Shown here: one piece after another, positions 51,768 to 61,135 of the stretch
Position numbering within the stretch: the stretch's first letter is position 1
How the letters are laid out: every line of letters begins with the position of its first letter
Made by a program: the position numbers and the translations under genes
Origin: Christensenella sp964438705
GTDB taxonomy: Bacteria > Bacillota > Clostridia > Christensenellales > Christensenellaceae
Length of the DNA stretch: 64,000 nt
NCBI GenBank assembly: GCA_964438705.1
Contig: CAYTKQ010000016.1
Location: 1-64,000, forward strand
Direction: 5' to 3'
Notes under the pieces: model-generated
Database searches by the model: none
Told to the model about the DNA's origin: nothing
What the model saw: only the letters and a program-made list of their open reading frames with translations

Positions 51768-52523
51768 ATGTTAGGGATTGAACGTAGACAGAATATACTA
51801 GACCTGCTATCAGAAAACAAATTTCTGAGCGTACATAAGCTGGCATCCTTGCTATATGCGAGCGAATCAACTGTTCGCCGGGATCTCGAAGCGCTCTCCA
51901 AGCTCGGCCTTGTAAGCAGGACGTTTGGCGGCGCAGCGCTTGTAGAAGGAATGAACGCAGAGATTCCTCTCGCCGTCCGTGAAGATCAATATAACGGTCA
52001 AAAAGAGACCATCGCTGTCATGGCCTCAAAATTGATACATCCGGATGATATTTTGATCGTAGATTCTTCATCCACAGCATTCAAGCTCCTCCCTTATATT
52101 CGGAAGAGCAACACCGTTATCACCAACAGCCCTAAAGTCTCGATGGAACTTGCCGGCAGCGCGCATCCCGGGGTATACTCGACGGGCGGGCATCTGCGAG
52201 AGAATTCGTTATCCTATGTCGGACGTTCCGCTAAAAATACAGTGGGGCTTTTCAACTGTGATATGATGTTCTTTTCCTGCGTAGGAATATCACTTGAAAG
52301 TGGAATGACTGATACAAGTGAAGAAGAAGCAGAACTTAAGGTAACGATGATGAAACATTCCCGTGTTAAGGTTGCCATGATCGATTCCTCGAAATTTGAT
52401 CTTGTTACATTTATTAAAATCTGTGACTTTCATGCAATCGATTACTTGATTACCGATCGAGAGCCTTCGCTTGAATGGCAGCAAATTTTCAAACAAAACA
52501 ACGTTGAATTGATGTATCCATAA
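51768..52523 (+). CDS. DeoR-family transcriptional repressor
   Basis: 251 residues. Winged HTH at 1-55 with ERRQNILDLLSENKFLSVHK and ESTVRRDLEALSKLGLVSR (the DeoR signature), then the phosphosugar-sensing isomerase-like domain (DSSSTAFKLLP, TNSPKVSMELAGS, DSSKFD). The ATG at 51768 with AGAGAGG is preferred over the TTG at 51741. Divergent from the dehydrogenase operon; its end overlaps the kinase gene convergently by 35 bases. Ligand probably a sugar or polyol phosphate. Confidence 0.93.
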   Translation: MLGIERRQNILDLLSENKFLSVHKLASLLYASESTVRRDLEALSKLGLVSRTFGGAALVEGMNAEIPLAVREDQYNGQKETIAVMASKLIHPDDILIVDSSSTAFKLLPYIRKSNTVITNSPKVSMELAGSAHPGVYSTGGHLRENSLSYVGRSAKNTVGLFNCDMMFFSCVGISLESGMTDTSEEEAELKVTMMKHSRVKVAMIDSSKFDLVTFIKICDFHAIDYLITDREPSLEWQQIFKQNNVELMYP

Positions 52524-54006
52524 TCGCAGCGCAACTAAATTGACTCTCCTTTTTTACATCATCGCGCAGATGCCGATACAACGAAAATTTTTCCTGATAA
52601 AAATCATTGAATGCATGGGCTGGTTCCAGAGTCTCCTGGATCACCGACATATTTTGTGCCGCCTCCTCCATGCTTCCATATTCTCCCAGCGCCGCTGCGC
52701 ACACGGCAGCACATCCGAGCGCTCCCGCTTCCGAAGTTATCAGTGTACTTACCGGAATTTGCAGGATATCCGCCTTTAATTGCAGCCATGCCTTACTGTT
52801 GCATCCTCCTCCGGTGCAGACAAGTCGTTCGGTTCGGACGCTCAGCATCTGGATTTTTTCCAAATTCAACTTCTGGTCGAATACCAGCCCTTCCAAAATT
52901 GCTTTATAAAGCATATAACGATCTGTCCCAATGTCGATTCCGGCGATTGCCATCCTCGCCGAAGCGTCCATGTAAGGCGTACCGCTCCCCATAAGAAAAG
53001 GTTGTACCATAATCCCGGTTGGAGCCTTGGGCATGTTTTTTTCAAACAATTCATATGGAGGAGATTTCTCATTCGAAAAAATGTCAAAAAACCACTTGAT
53101 CAACAACCCCGCCGTAGGGTTGTATGCTAACGTACAATATTTTCCTTTTTCCCATACCAGTTCGGCGGGCAGATTACTTTCCTTTGTAACGTCCGGATTT
53201 GGCCTTTTTTCAAAAACAGGCGTCATGCATTCGGACGTTCCCATCGAACACGCCACTGTATTTTTTCTCAGGCCGGTACCAATTGCATTGATTGGCTGGT
53301 CATGGCCTCCCGCTACAACTTTTGTATTCGATGAAAGCCCTGTCTCCTGTGCAACATCCGGAAGTATCTTCCCCATGATCGTACCGGTTAGAACCGCCGG
53401 TGAAAACAGGGAACGCTCGATATCAAACACGTGAAACAGTCTCTCGCTCCATTCCGCTTTTTCTATATCAAAAAGCATAGTTCGACAAGCGGAAGAACAG
53501 TCTGCGGCAGCGCAGCCGCTTAACCTATATTGGATAAAATCCCCTATGAGCAGCACCCTTTTTGCATTTGCGTATACTTCCGGCTGGTGATTCTTTAGAT
53601 ACAGCAATTTGGCAAGACTGTAGGTTGGCGAAGGACCCATCCCACAAATAGAGATAATTTCATCTCCACTTATCCGCTTCATTGCTTCCTCGAATTCCTG
53701 TTCTCCCCTGCGATCCGTACTCACCATGACCTCGCAGAGCACTTGATCAGCGCTGTCTAACACCACGAACGCCTCGCCAAACGAGCTGACGGATACGGCT
53801 GTAACCAGTTTTGCAAAAGGACGCGCCGCTTCCTGCAGTACGATTTTGGTTTTCTCCCATATGTTTTCCGCATCCAGCGAGCGCGTTCCATCTGCACGAA
53901 GAAAAAAGTTGTATTCCCGATACACCCTCTTTTTTTCACTTCCTTTTTCGTCAAACACAACTGCCTTTACCCCGCTGGTACCGACATCCAATCCACAAAA
54001 ATACAT
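52489..54006 (-). CDS. FGGY-family carbohydrate kinase
   Basis: 505 residues. N-terminal ATPase motif GLDVGTSGVKAVVFD, then the SVSSFGEAFVVLD segment, catalytic Asp in GGHDQPINAIG (about 248-258), the MGSGTPYMD block and C-terminal CTGGGCNSKAWLQLKADI. Start at 54006 by GGGAG spacing; the frame extends to 54036 inside the upstream permease gene. Phosphorylates an imported ketose or polyol. Last gene of the importer operon. Its last ~11 codons overlap the convergent DeoR gene. Confidence 0.93.
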   Translation of the reverse strand: MYFCGLDVGTSGVKAVVFDEKGSEKKRVYREYNFFLRADGTRSLDAENIWEKTKIVLQEAARPFAKLVTAVSVSSFGEAFVVLDSADQVLCEVMVSTDRRGEQEFEEAMKRISGDEIISICGMGPSPTYSLAKLLYLKNHQPEVYANAKRVLLIGDFIQYRLSGCAAADCSSACRTMLFDIEKAEWSERLFHVFDIERSLFSPAVLTGTIMGKILPDVAQETGLSSNTKVVAGGHDQPINAIGTGLRKNTVACSMGTSECMTPVFEKRPNPDVTKESNLPAELVWEKGKYCTLAYNPTAGLLIKWFFDIFSNEKSPPYELFEKNMPKAPTGIMVQPFLMGSGTPYMDASARMAIAGIDIGTDRYMLYKAILEGLVFDQKLNLEKIQMLSVRTERLVCTGGGCNSKAWLQLKADILQIPVSTLITSEAGALGCAAVCAAALGEYGSMEEAAQNMSVIQETLEPAHAFNDFYQEKFSLYRHLRDDVKKESQFSCAAIMDTSIQRCFV

Positions 54007-54025
54007 ATTATTTTCATCTCCCGGC

Positions 54026-54991
54026 TTACGATCCATTTTTAGAATAATGTCTAATTGTGAGCGTGAACAAAATAATCATGCCATTGATCAGGTATAATAC
54101 CCACTGATCAATCCCCAAAATCAATATACCGTTTGCGATCATCATCAGAAAAAATGCGCCAATCAGCGTACCCGGTATGTTTCCCTCTCCTCCGGAAAGA
54201 GATGTCCCGCCGATCAGTGTCGCTGCAATTGCCGTCATCATATCTGACGTGATCATGGTCGGTGAAGCATTTGATGTTTGCGCAACGCCCAGCATTCCTG
54301 CCAAAAACGAGAATATCGCACAGATAATGAAGGATGTGACCAGCGTCATGTTTACGTTGATGCCTGCGAAAAGCGCCGCGATCCTGTTGTCCCCTGTAAA
54401 GGCGAGATTTTTGCCGTAACGGGTTCGGTGCATAAGAAAATAACACACAACCGCAAGACCTGCCATCCACAGTACAATCACGGGGAAGCCGTTGATGTTC
54501 GAGCCGAATACATTTAAAAAGGCTTCGTTGCTCACAACCACCGGCGCCTGGTTTGTGACGATATATGCAAACCCCTGGCAAATCATATATGTTGCCAACG
54601 TGATAATGATACTGGGGAGTTTTGCCTGAGAAATGATTACCCCGTTGATCGTTCCCACCACTATGGCAATCATCAACGCTGCCAGAATTGCCAGAATCAC
54701 GTTTGCCCCGCTTTTTAAAAGTACTGCCATAATCGCTCCACACAGCGCGGGGAGCGTGCCAATCGATAGATCAATTTCGCCAGCCGTAATCACAAAGGAA
54801 ATTCCCAGCCCCAATACAGTGATGATACACATGGAACGTAAAATGGTGAAAAAGTTTCTCGGCGTGAAAAAGCCGTTTGTACTGACCGCAAAAATAATAA
54901 ATAGTAAAATTGTCGCATACAGCAGTATGCTTGTTTTGGATAATGCTTTACTTTTCAGCGTCTTTCCGAAGCTTGCTGTCTCCGATTTCAT
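54026..54991 (-). CDS. Sugar ABC transporter permease (RbsC family)
   Basis: 321 residues, about 8-10 membrane spans, with VITAGEIDLSIGTLPALCG and AATLIGGTSLSGGEGNIPGT. Ribosome site AGGAGG. It is one of two different permeases in this operon (the other at 55032-56009), so the channel is probably a heterodimer rather than the homodimer usual for ribose systems. It is followed by the FGGY kinase gene. Confidence 0.94.
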   Translation of the reverse strand: MKSETASFGKTLKSKALSKTSILLYATILLFIIFAVSTNGFFTPRNFFTILRSMCIITVLGLGISFVITAGEIDLSIGTLPALCGAIMAVLLKSGANVILAILAALMIAIVVGTINGVIISQAKLPSIIITLATYMICQGFAYIVTNQAPVVVSNEAFLNVFGSNINGFPVIVLWMAGLAVVCYFLMHRTRYGKNLAFTGDNRIAALFAGINVNMTLVTSFIICAIFSFLAGMLGVAQTSNASPTMITSDMMTAIAATLIGGTSLSGGEGNIPGTLIGAFFLMMIANGILILGIDQWVLYLINGMIILFTLTIRHYSKNGS

Positions 54992-55031
54992 AATGCGTTA
55001 CCTCCTGCCGCTTTCCTATCTTTCAAAACCC

Positions 55032-56009
55032 TCATGCGATCAACCCCGCTTTTTCCTTACTGCGTTTTTCCATAAAACCACTAACCGTCAAGATTCCAAT
55101 GATTACCGTTCCAACGATAATATTTGTTACCCACGGCATGAAACCCATATTAAATAAAGCGTTCGAAATAATCGCCAGGAAAAATGATCCGGCAAACGCA
55201 CCGATCACTGTGCCTTTTCCGCCCGCAAGCGAAGTTCCGCCGATCACGGATGCAACAATCGCGTTCAGGACAATGCTTTCCCCTGCCCCTACGGTCGCAA
55301 AGGATGAACGCGACATATCGATGACCCCCGCAAAAAACACAAATCCCGAAGCAATGACAAACGACATCGTCACATATCGTTTCACATTGAGACCGTATAT
55401 TTCCGCAGCACCCCTGTTATCGCCCACACAGTGCAGATTCCTTCCGAACTGCATCTTATGAAGAATAAAGTATGCCACCACCAGCAGGACAAGCATCCAC
55501 AGAATCATTTTAGGAACATCACCAAGCGTACCTCCAAACATGTTAAGGATGTCTTTATTTTCCATTGCAATCGGTTTGTTTCCGGTTATGATCCTCGTAT
55601 ACCCCATCGCTATCCCCTGCATGCCCAGCGTTGCAATAAAACTTGGAACACGGCATATCGATACCACAATGCCGTTCCCCAGTCCCATCAGCAGCGTAAG
55701 CAGCAGCGCGCATATAAAAGCGATTACAATGTGGACTCCCGCCTGACACAGCACAGCAATCGTACATGGCGCAACCGACATCATTGCTCCAATGGATATA
55801 TCAATTTCTCCCGTTGTGAGAACGAAGGTAACTCCAAGACTCAGGATGCAGATAAAACACATTGTTGTGAGGATGGATGTCAGGTTGCCCAATGAGAAAA
55901 AGTTGGGTACCAGAAAGGAAAATATGATGCATATACCTATAATGGCAAAATAGATCATCGATCCACGTGATTTCCACCACTTCGTTTTTTGATTCTTTAT
56001 TGTTTCCAT
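55032..56009 (-). CDS. Sugar ABC transporter permease (RbsC family)
   Basis: 325 residues with VLTTGEIDISIGAMMSVAP and the late ASVIGGTSLAGGKGTVIGA block. 14 bases after the ATPase stop and 40 bases before the second permease. Together with 54026-54991 it forms the membrane part of the importer for the binding protein at 57609-58916. Autoinducer-2 (Lsr) and rhamnose importers also use two permeases. Confidence 0.94.
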   Translation of the reverse strand: METIKNQKTKWWKSRGSMIYFAIIGICIIFSFLVPNFFSLGNLTSILTTMCFICILSLGVTFVLTTGEIDISIGAMMSVAPCTIAVLCQAGVHIVIAFICALLLTLLMGLGNGIVVSICRVPSFIATLGMQGIAMGYTRIITGNKPIAMENKDILNMFGGTLGDVPKMILWMLVLLVVAYFILHKMQFGRNLHCVGDNRGAAEIYGLNVKRYVTMSFVIASGFVFFAGVIDMSRSSFATVGAGESIVLNAIVASVIGGTSLAGGKGTVIGAFAGSFFLAIISNALFNMGFMPWVTNIIVGTVIIGILTVSGFMEKRSKEKAGLIA

Positions 56010-56023
56010 GTTGGCCTCCCCCT

Positions 56024-57529
56024 CTATTTGGTGCTTTCCTCGATAATCAAAGCTTTATTGGCTTCATCTGCATCCATTACGCTCACCAACCTGCCTTCCC
56101 TGATAATCGCAACGCGATTGCAGATTCCGACGACATCGTCAATTTCCGCTGTTGAAATAACAATCGTTTTTCCCTGATTTGCAATATCCAGTAAAATCGC
56201 CCTGATTTCGTCTTTTGCCCCAATGTCAATTCCAAGCAGGGGTTCAATAACCATCAGTATATCCGGGTCGATCGCCAACATCCTTGCAAGTAAAGCTTTT
56301 TGCATATTGCCACCGCTCAGGCTGGTTAATTTTGCGTCCATATTGGAAAGGCCGCGTATTTTCAGCCTGTTGGCAATATCAGTGAATTTCTTCGGCTTTG
56401 CAGCGCGCTTGACTTGAAGCATTTTTTCATGCATATTCAAATAGGCAACATCCATATTCTCCAAAATGGATTTGGTAGTGAATACGGTTTTTACCCCACG
56501 TTCCGGTAAATATCCCAGTCCGGCGTGCAAATTTTCCTTTATGCGTCCGTGCTTTGTTTTCTTTCCGCCGACGACTGTCTCTCCTTTCATGCTCTTATAG
56601 ATTCCAAACATCGTTTCGAGAAGTAGCGTCTGCCCCTGGTCGCGCAGGCCATATATCCCGAATATTTCTCCTTTGCAGAGATCAAAGCTAATATCGGTAA
56701 TCCCATTATTCTCCGTGCTTAGATGGCTCACGGACAGCGCAACATCATTTTTGCAGGGCGGCTTCACGTAATCCATGCCGATATGGTTCTTCCCCGCGAT
56801 CATCTCCACTACCTTCCTGGCATCGAGATCACTCGTTCTTTTAGAGCTAATAATCTTTCCTTCCCGCATTGCGGTGACGCTGTCGCAGATTTCCAGAATC
56901 TCAGAAATCATGTGAGAAATGAAAACGATTCCCAGACCCTTCTGCGCCAGTGTTTTCATGTGTACAAACAGTTTTTCCCTTTCGTTTTGTGTCAGCCCCG
57001 CTGTTGTTTCGTCGAAGACGACCACTTTTGCTCCCGCACGCAAACAGCGCACAACCTGTATAATACGCTGGGTTACCGTATCCAGCGTGTCCACAATTGT
57101 ATTTCCGGCCAAATCGATATCAAAGTACTGTTTTAAGAGTTTTTCCGCTTCCTGAACGATATATTTTTTTCTTGTTGTTTTAAAAATCCTACTTTCCGCC
57201 TCTTTCTGCCCGACAAAAATGTTATCCGCAACGCTCATTTGCCGCGCGATAACAAGTTCCTGCGGCACAATATAAAACCCGCGTTCCTGCGCATCCTTGG
57301 GAAAATGAAGCTTTACCTGCTCGCCGTAATAAAATATTTTCCCCTGATCGGGTTTGTGCATGCCGCCCATCACCTTGATCAGTACGCTTTTACCCGCGCC
57401 ATTATGTCCGGCAAGCCCTGTTATTTCGCCTGCTTTTACTTCAAATGTCACATTATCAAGCGCGGTAATTGCTCCGAATCTTTTTGTGATTCCTTCTACT
57501 TTTACCAAAGCATTCTGTATTTCGGCCAT
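56024..57529 (-). CDS. Sugar ABC transporter ATP-binding protein (RbsA family)
   Basis: 501 residues, two NBDs. NBD1: GHNGAGKSV, LDTVTQRIIQVVRC, VVVFDETTAGLT. NBD2: GLRDQGQTLLLE (P-loop degenerate, as usual for RbsA NBD2), LSGGNMQKALLARM, MVIEPLLGIDIGAK (Asp of Walker B replaced by Ile-Glu). The only reasonable start (57529) lies immediately after an AGGAG, so spacing is tight; a start further downstream would remove no known motif but none is better placed. Central gene of the two-permease importer. Confidence 0.93.
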   Translation of the reverse strand: MAEIQNALVKVEGITKRFGAITALDNVTFEVKAGEITGLAGHNGAGKSVLIKVMGGMHKPDQGKIFYYGEQVKLHFPKDAQERGFYIVPQELVIARQMSVADNIFVGQKEAESRIFKTTRKKYIVQEAEKLLKQYFDIDLAGNTIVDTLDTVTQRIIQVVRCLRAGAKVVVFDETTAGLTQNEREKLFVHMKTLAQKGLGIVFISHMISEILEICDSVTAMREGKIISSKRTSDLDARKVVEMIAGKNHIGMDYVKPPCKNDVALSVSHLSTENNGITDISFDLCKGEIFGIYGLRDQGQTLLLETMFGIYKSMKGETVVGGKKTKHGRIKENLHAGLGYLPERGVKTVFTTKSILENMDVAYLNMHEKMLQVKRAAKPKKFTDIANRLKIRGLSNMDAKLTSLSGGNMQKALLARMLAIDPDILMVIEPLLGIDIGAKDEIRAILLDIANQGKTIVISTAEIDDVVGICNRVAIIREGRLVSVMDADEANKALIIEESTK

Positions 57530-57559
57530 CTCCTATACCCCGTTTCCACTGTATCGTGC

Positions 57560-57590
57560 TGCCGTGGAAGAAACATGTTCTTCCACGGCA
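57560..57590 (-). other. 13-bp intercistronic stem-loop after the binding-protein gene
   Basis: TGCCGTGGAAGAA and TTCTTCCACGGCA form a perfect 13-bp stem with an ACATG loop, exactly between the binding-protein stop (57609) and the ATPase start (57529). No U run follows on the minus strand, so it is more likely a partial terminator or RNA stabiliser that raises binding-protein output relative to the membrane genes. Confidence 0.8.
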
Positions 57591-57608
57591 CACAGCCAAT
57601 TCTAAGAG

Positions 57609-58916
57609 TTATTGATCGTATGTCCACTGATTTTCAAGTGCCATAACCTCTGCAGGGATGTCCCAGCCCTTCGGGGCAAGGATTTCGTAATTGGTTTTCA
57701 GGTTTTCATATACCGATACCGGTGTAGGCGGAGCTGCAACAAACTTCGGCGAATTTTCACTTCCGTCGAGCAGATGCCGTGCATACATCAACATGATATT
57801 CCTTCCTGCACCATACCAATCCTGACCTGCAAATGCCGCCGTATAATTATTGTCCGGACCGTCCACCGCCATTGGGATCGCGATTGTCGCATCTGTATCG
57901 ATCGTGACCATTGCAATATCTCCCCAGGCAGTGTAACCCATTTCCTTGAGCAGCGCCTGTGCCTGGTCTGCCGGCGGATTCGCAAAGTCAATCAGCAAAA
58001 GCTCAATATCCGGATTTGATGCCAGTAACCCGGAGATTACCTGCTTGGCGTTACCCGGAGCGTCATACCATTTGTCGATCACCTTTATATCCGGGTTCGC
58101 TTCAAATACATCATTCCATCCCTCATAACGCTGCCAGCAAGTATGGAAAGAACCGGAATGCCCGTTTTCCCATCCAATGACACCGATGGTCCCCTTGCCG
58201 CCGAGGATATCCACCGCGGCCTGTGCGGAATAAACGCCTGCGAGGTAGTTGTCCGCATCGGATACGCCAATCAGGTTTTTGTGATTCCAGTCAACGTCAA
58301 ACGGTGCCGCGCAGATGAACCCGACCTTTGTTTTGTCCATAATTTTCTTTAGGATCTCACTGGATGCCGCCATGTCTACACCCAGCGTAAAAAACGCATC
58401 ATACTGGTCTGCAATCGCTTCAAACCTGACATAATCATCCATCTGGCTATTTCCGGTTTTATCGGCCGCGATCCAGATATCCGAAATATCGATCCCCAGA
58501 TCATCTGCCACTTCCTGCATACCCGCGACCTGCCATTTGCCCGCATCATCCAACGCGTCCTTTTCGATCGCAACTTTGAGACCCATAGAACGTATTTTTT
58601 CCTTCTCTTCATCCGTCAATTCCAATTTTGCTGCATCCGCGCTGGGAATTCCTTCGTCCATCGACATGTCCTTGTACACTTCTTTGCCAATCGGAGAATA
58701 GACGTTCATGATATCTTCCTGCGTGAGCTTGTGGTACCTTCCTTCTTCTCCTGCCGGCTGTACGCTTGCAGATTCCGTTTTTCCGCTTTGAGATGCGGCA
58801 ACTGCATCAGAAGTTGCTGGCGCAGCGCTTTCAGAGGGAGCCCCCTGACATCCGAAGCATGCAAACACCAGAAATGCCGCGATTGCCACCAATAGAATTC
58901 TCTTTGCCTTTTTCAT
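57609..58916 (-). CDS. Sugar ABC transporter substrate-binding lipoprotein
   Basis: 435 residues, long for the family. Lipobox FACFGC (Cys23), a low-complexity Ser/Ala linker to about 57, an additional ~60-residue segment with YSPIGKEVYKDMSMDEG, then a type-I periplasmic fold (VAIEKDALDDAGKWQ, DAFFTLGVDMAAS, GFICAAPFDVDWNHK, then IGVIGWENGHSG). It belongs to the two-permease importer and leads the ATPase, permeases and kinase. Ribosome site AAGGAGG. The extra N-terminal segment suggests a non-ribose ligand. Confidence 0.92.
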   Translation of the reverse strand: MKKAKRILLVAIAAFLVFACFGCQGAPSESAAPATSDAVAASQSGKTESASVQPAGEEGRYHKLTQEDIMNVYSPIGKEVYKDMSMDEGIPSADAAKLELTDEEKEKIRSMGLKVAIEKDALDDAGKWQVAGMQEVADDLGIDISDIWIAADKTGNSQMDDYVRFEAIADQYDAFFTLGVDMAASSEILKKIMDKTKVGFICAAPFDVDWNHKNLIGVSDADNYLAGVYSAQAAVDILGGKGTIGVIGWENGHSGSFHTCWQRYEGWNDVFEANPDIKVIDKWYDAPGNAKQVISGLLASNPDIELLLIDFANPPADQAQALLKEMGYTAWGDIAMVTIDTDATIAIPMAVDGPDNNYTAAFAGQDWYGAGRNIMLMYARHLLDGSENSPKFVAAPPTPVSVYENLKTNYEILAPKGWDIPAEVMALENQWTYDQ

Positions 58917-58940
58917 TTTTTTCCTCCTTAGTATTTTTTT

Positions 58941-58978
58941 GCGGATTATCCGCCGCTGAAAAATAGATCGTTTTCAGC
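58941..58978. promoter_or_regulatory. Adjacent palindromes in the binding-protein leader
   Basis: GCGGAT-T-ATCCGC (58941-58953) and GCTGAAAA...TTTTCAGC (58955-58978) abut in the 104-base gap between the dehydrogenase stop and the binding-protein start. Both are perfect. They could be operators or leader hairpins; no T run marks a terminator in the minus direction. Confidence 0.5.
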
Positions 58979-59020
58979 AAACCTTATTTGGCGCCCATAA
59001 AGGCGGTCAATTTTCTTGCT

Positions 59021-60049
59021 TCAATCCCAGATAAATACAACTTTCTGCGCTTCGTGGGAATCAAACAATTCAAATGCCTGTGCAGCTTTCTCGATCGGGA
59101 AAACATCACTGCAAATTTTTTTCAAAGCGATATTTTTCCGAAGGATGAACTCACTCAATTCTTCCCAGTCCGCCCGGTTAAAATACCAACATCCCACCAT
59201 ATGGATTAGCCTCCGAATGAACTGATCCGCCGGATTAATAGTACACTCCTTGTTCTCGCCAATCAGACCCACATATCCCTTGTTTTTGATACAGTCGATT
59301 GCGTTGTTTTCTCCGAAACTGTTTCCGGAGCAGTCGATTGCGACATCCGCGCCCTTTCCGTTGGTCAATTGCTTAATATATGCAACCGTGTCCTGTTGTT
59401 TCGGATTCACAATATAATCCGCACCCAATTCAAGCGCAAGCGCAAGACGTTTTTCGTCCGTATCAACGGCGATCACAGTTGCTCCGAATCCCTTCGCCAT
59501 CAATACCCCGCCGCAACCCATCGGGCCGATTCCAAAAACCGCTACCGTTTTAGAACCGTCTACGCGAAGGCGTTTACATGCGGTGTAAAGCGTTCCTCCA
59601 ACATCTGTGGAAAGCGCGCCCGTGATAAAATCCATGTGCTCTGGCAACGGAAGGCAGTTTTCTTCCGGGATTACAACATAATCTGCATGTGCGCCGTTTT
59701 TGTCAAATCCCAGACACTGAAACTCTTTACATAGCATTACATCGCCAGCCAAGCAATGTTCGCACGTCCCGCATCCCATCGCCAGGTAAATCGCCACCCT
59801 ATCTCCCGGCTGTACCAGCCTGCAGTGCGGCCCCAGCTTTTCAACCACACCGCACGGCTCGTGCCCCGGCGTAATGTTGTTGTCATCCTCTTCTTTTTCA
59901 AACACGGCAACTCCATGATATCGGTGCAAATCACTCCTGCATAAAGCCGAAGCCTTCAGACGAATCAATACCTCCCCCTCTCCCGGTTCGGGTGTAGGAA
60001 CATCCTGTACCTCAACCTGTGCTTTTCCTGTTATTTTTACTGCTTTCAT
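59021..60049 (-). CDS. Zinc-dependent alcohol/polyol dehydrogenase (MDR family)
   Basis: 342 residues. Catalytic zinc SALCRSDLHRYHG and ITPGHEPCG, structural zinc GCGTCEHCLAGDVMLC, NAD motif VFGIGPMGCGGVLMAKG. The start at 60049 has GGAGG; the longer frame overlaps the upstream gene. Sits between a TIM-barrel isomerase gene and the importer genes. The Arg after Cys in ALCRSD, where many relatives have Gly, is a small oddity. Confidence 0.92.
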   Translation of the reverse strand: MKAVKITGKAQVEVQDVPTPEPGEGEVLIRLKASALCRSDLHRYHGVAVFEKEEDDNNITPGHEPCGVVEKLGPHCRLVQPGDRVAIYLAMGCGTCEHCLAGDVMLCKEFQCLGFDKNGAHADYVVIPEENCLPLPEHMDFITGALSTDVGGTLYTACKRLRVDGSKTVAVFGIGPMGCGGVLMAKGFGATVIAVDTDEKRLALALELGADYIVNPKQQDTVAYIKQLTNGKGADVAIDCSGNSFGENNAIDCIKNKGYVGLIGENKECTINPADQFIRRLIHMVGCWYFNRADWEELSEFILRKNIALKKICSDVFPIEKAAQAFELFDSHEAQKVVFIWD

Positions 60050-60074
60050 ATTGTGCCTCCTTTTTGCAAGCGGT

Positions 60075-61052
60075 TTATTCGAATGAAAAAATGCTGTTCC
60101 CGACAAGCGGTTGCTTAATCATCATCGGCTCCAGGAACCGGATGCATTGCTCTGCTCCATCCTCGCGCGACATCACCGGATCTTCATGCTCGTAGGACAT
60201 CACTTTGTTATAGCCGGCTTCCACAAGCGCGCTGACAATCCGCCGCCAATTGCTGTCTCCCCATCCTGGTGTGCGGAATCGGAATCCTCGATCTGCGCGA
60301 ACCCATTCGCCATTCGGAATGATGCCGGATGTACCAACGGCATCTTTTTGAATTTCCGCATCCTTGGCGTGCACATGATAGATTCTGTCCTTGAATCGGC
60401 GAATAAATACCACTGGGTCAATCAATTGCCACGCAAGATGGGCGGGTTCAAAATTAAATCCAAATTCCTTTCTGCCATCCAAAACCTCGATCGCCTTCTG
60501 GCATGTTTCAACGTTATAGGCAATTTGTGTCGCCATAACCTCCAACGCAAATTTCACGCCATATTCCTTGAATTTGTCAAATATTGGATTCCAGCGCTCC
60601 GCGAACAATTCCCAGCCCTCTTCATAATTTTCGGGACGTTTAGGCGGAAATGAATACCAACAGTTCCAGACGGAGGAGCCAACAAAGCCGCACACCGTAT
60701 CGATTTCCAGCTCTGCTGCTGCCTGCGCTGTTTTGATCATGCGTTCCGTTCCGTATTTGATTTTTGTTTCCGCATCCGAGCCTAGTGCCCATGCATCCGT
60801 GCTCGAATCATGTGGCCCCAGCACCAGCATTCCCTCAAAGTGATTTGTGAGCGCGGAAAGCGTAAGGTCCCTTGCTTTCAGCTCCTTTAACAGCTCCGTT
60901 CCTCCGTTTTTTGTAACCTCGTCGATATCAATATGTTTGCTGTCCCTGTTTGCGGTGAGTTCCACCGCTTCGTATCCTAAATCCTTTGCAAAATCCAAAA
61001 ACTCCGTCAATGACATATCATTATATGGTAATGAAAAAATACCTAGCTTCAT
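60075..61052 (-). CDS. TIM-barrel sugar isomerase/epimerase family protein
   Basis: 325 residues, AP-endonuclease-2-like barrel: EAVELTANRD, ALTNHFEGMLVLGPHD, KFALEVMATQIAYNVE, FEPAHLAWQ and HVHAKDAEIQ supply the Glu, Asp and His metal ligands typical of the family. Start at 61052 with AGAGGAG. Likely in an operon with the cupin-like protein upstream and the dehydrogenase downstream. Inositol- and ketose-metabolising relatives exist, but no call is made. Confidence 0.9.
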   Translation of the reverse strand: MKLGIFSLPYNDMSLTEFLDFAKDLGYEAVELTANRDSKHIDIDEVTKNGGTELLKELKARDLTLSALTNHFEGMLVLGPHDSSTDAWALGSDAETKIKYGTERMIKTAQAAAELEIDTVCGFVGSSVWNCWYSFPPKRPENYEEGWELFAERWNPIFDKFKEYGVKFALEVMATQIAYNVETCQKAIEVLDGRKEFGFNFEPAHLAWQLIDPVVFIRRFKDRIYHVHAKDAEIQKDAVGTSGIIPNGEWVRADRGFRFRTPGWGDSNWRRIVSALVEAGYNKVMSYEHEDPVMSREDGAEQCIRFLEPMMIKQPLVGNSIFSFE

Positions 61053-61135
61053 CCTTTTTTCTCCTCTCGTTTCACGCAGCTTTTTGTTATGGCGCATGAG
61101 CGCTGCGGTGCTTTCGCCATGCATCCGAGCGTGTT

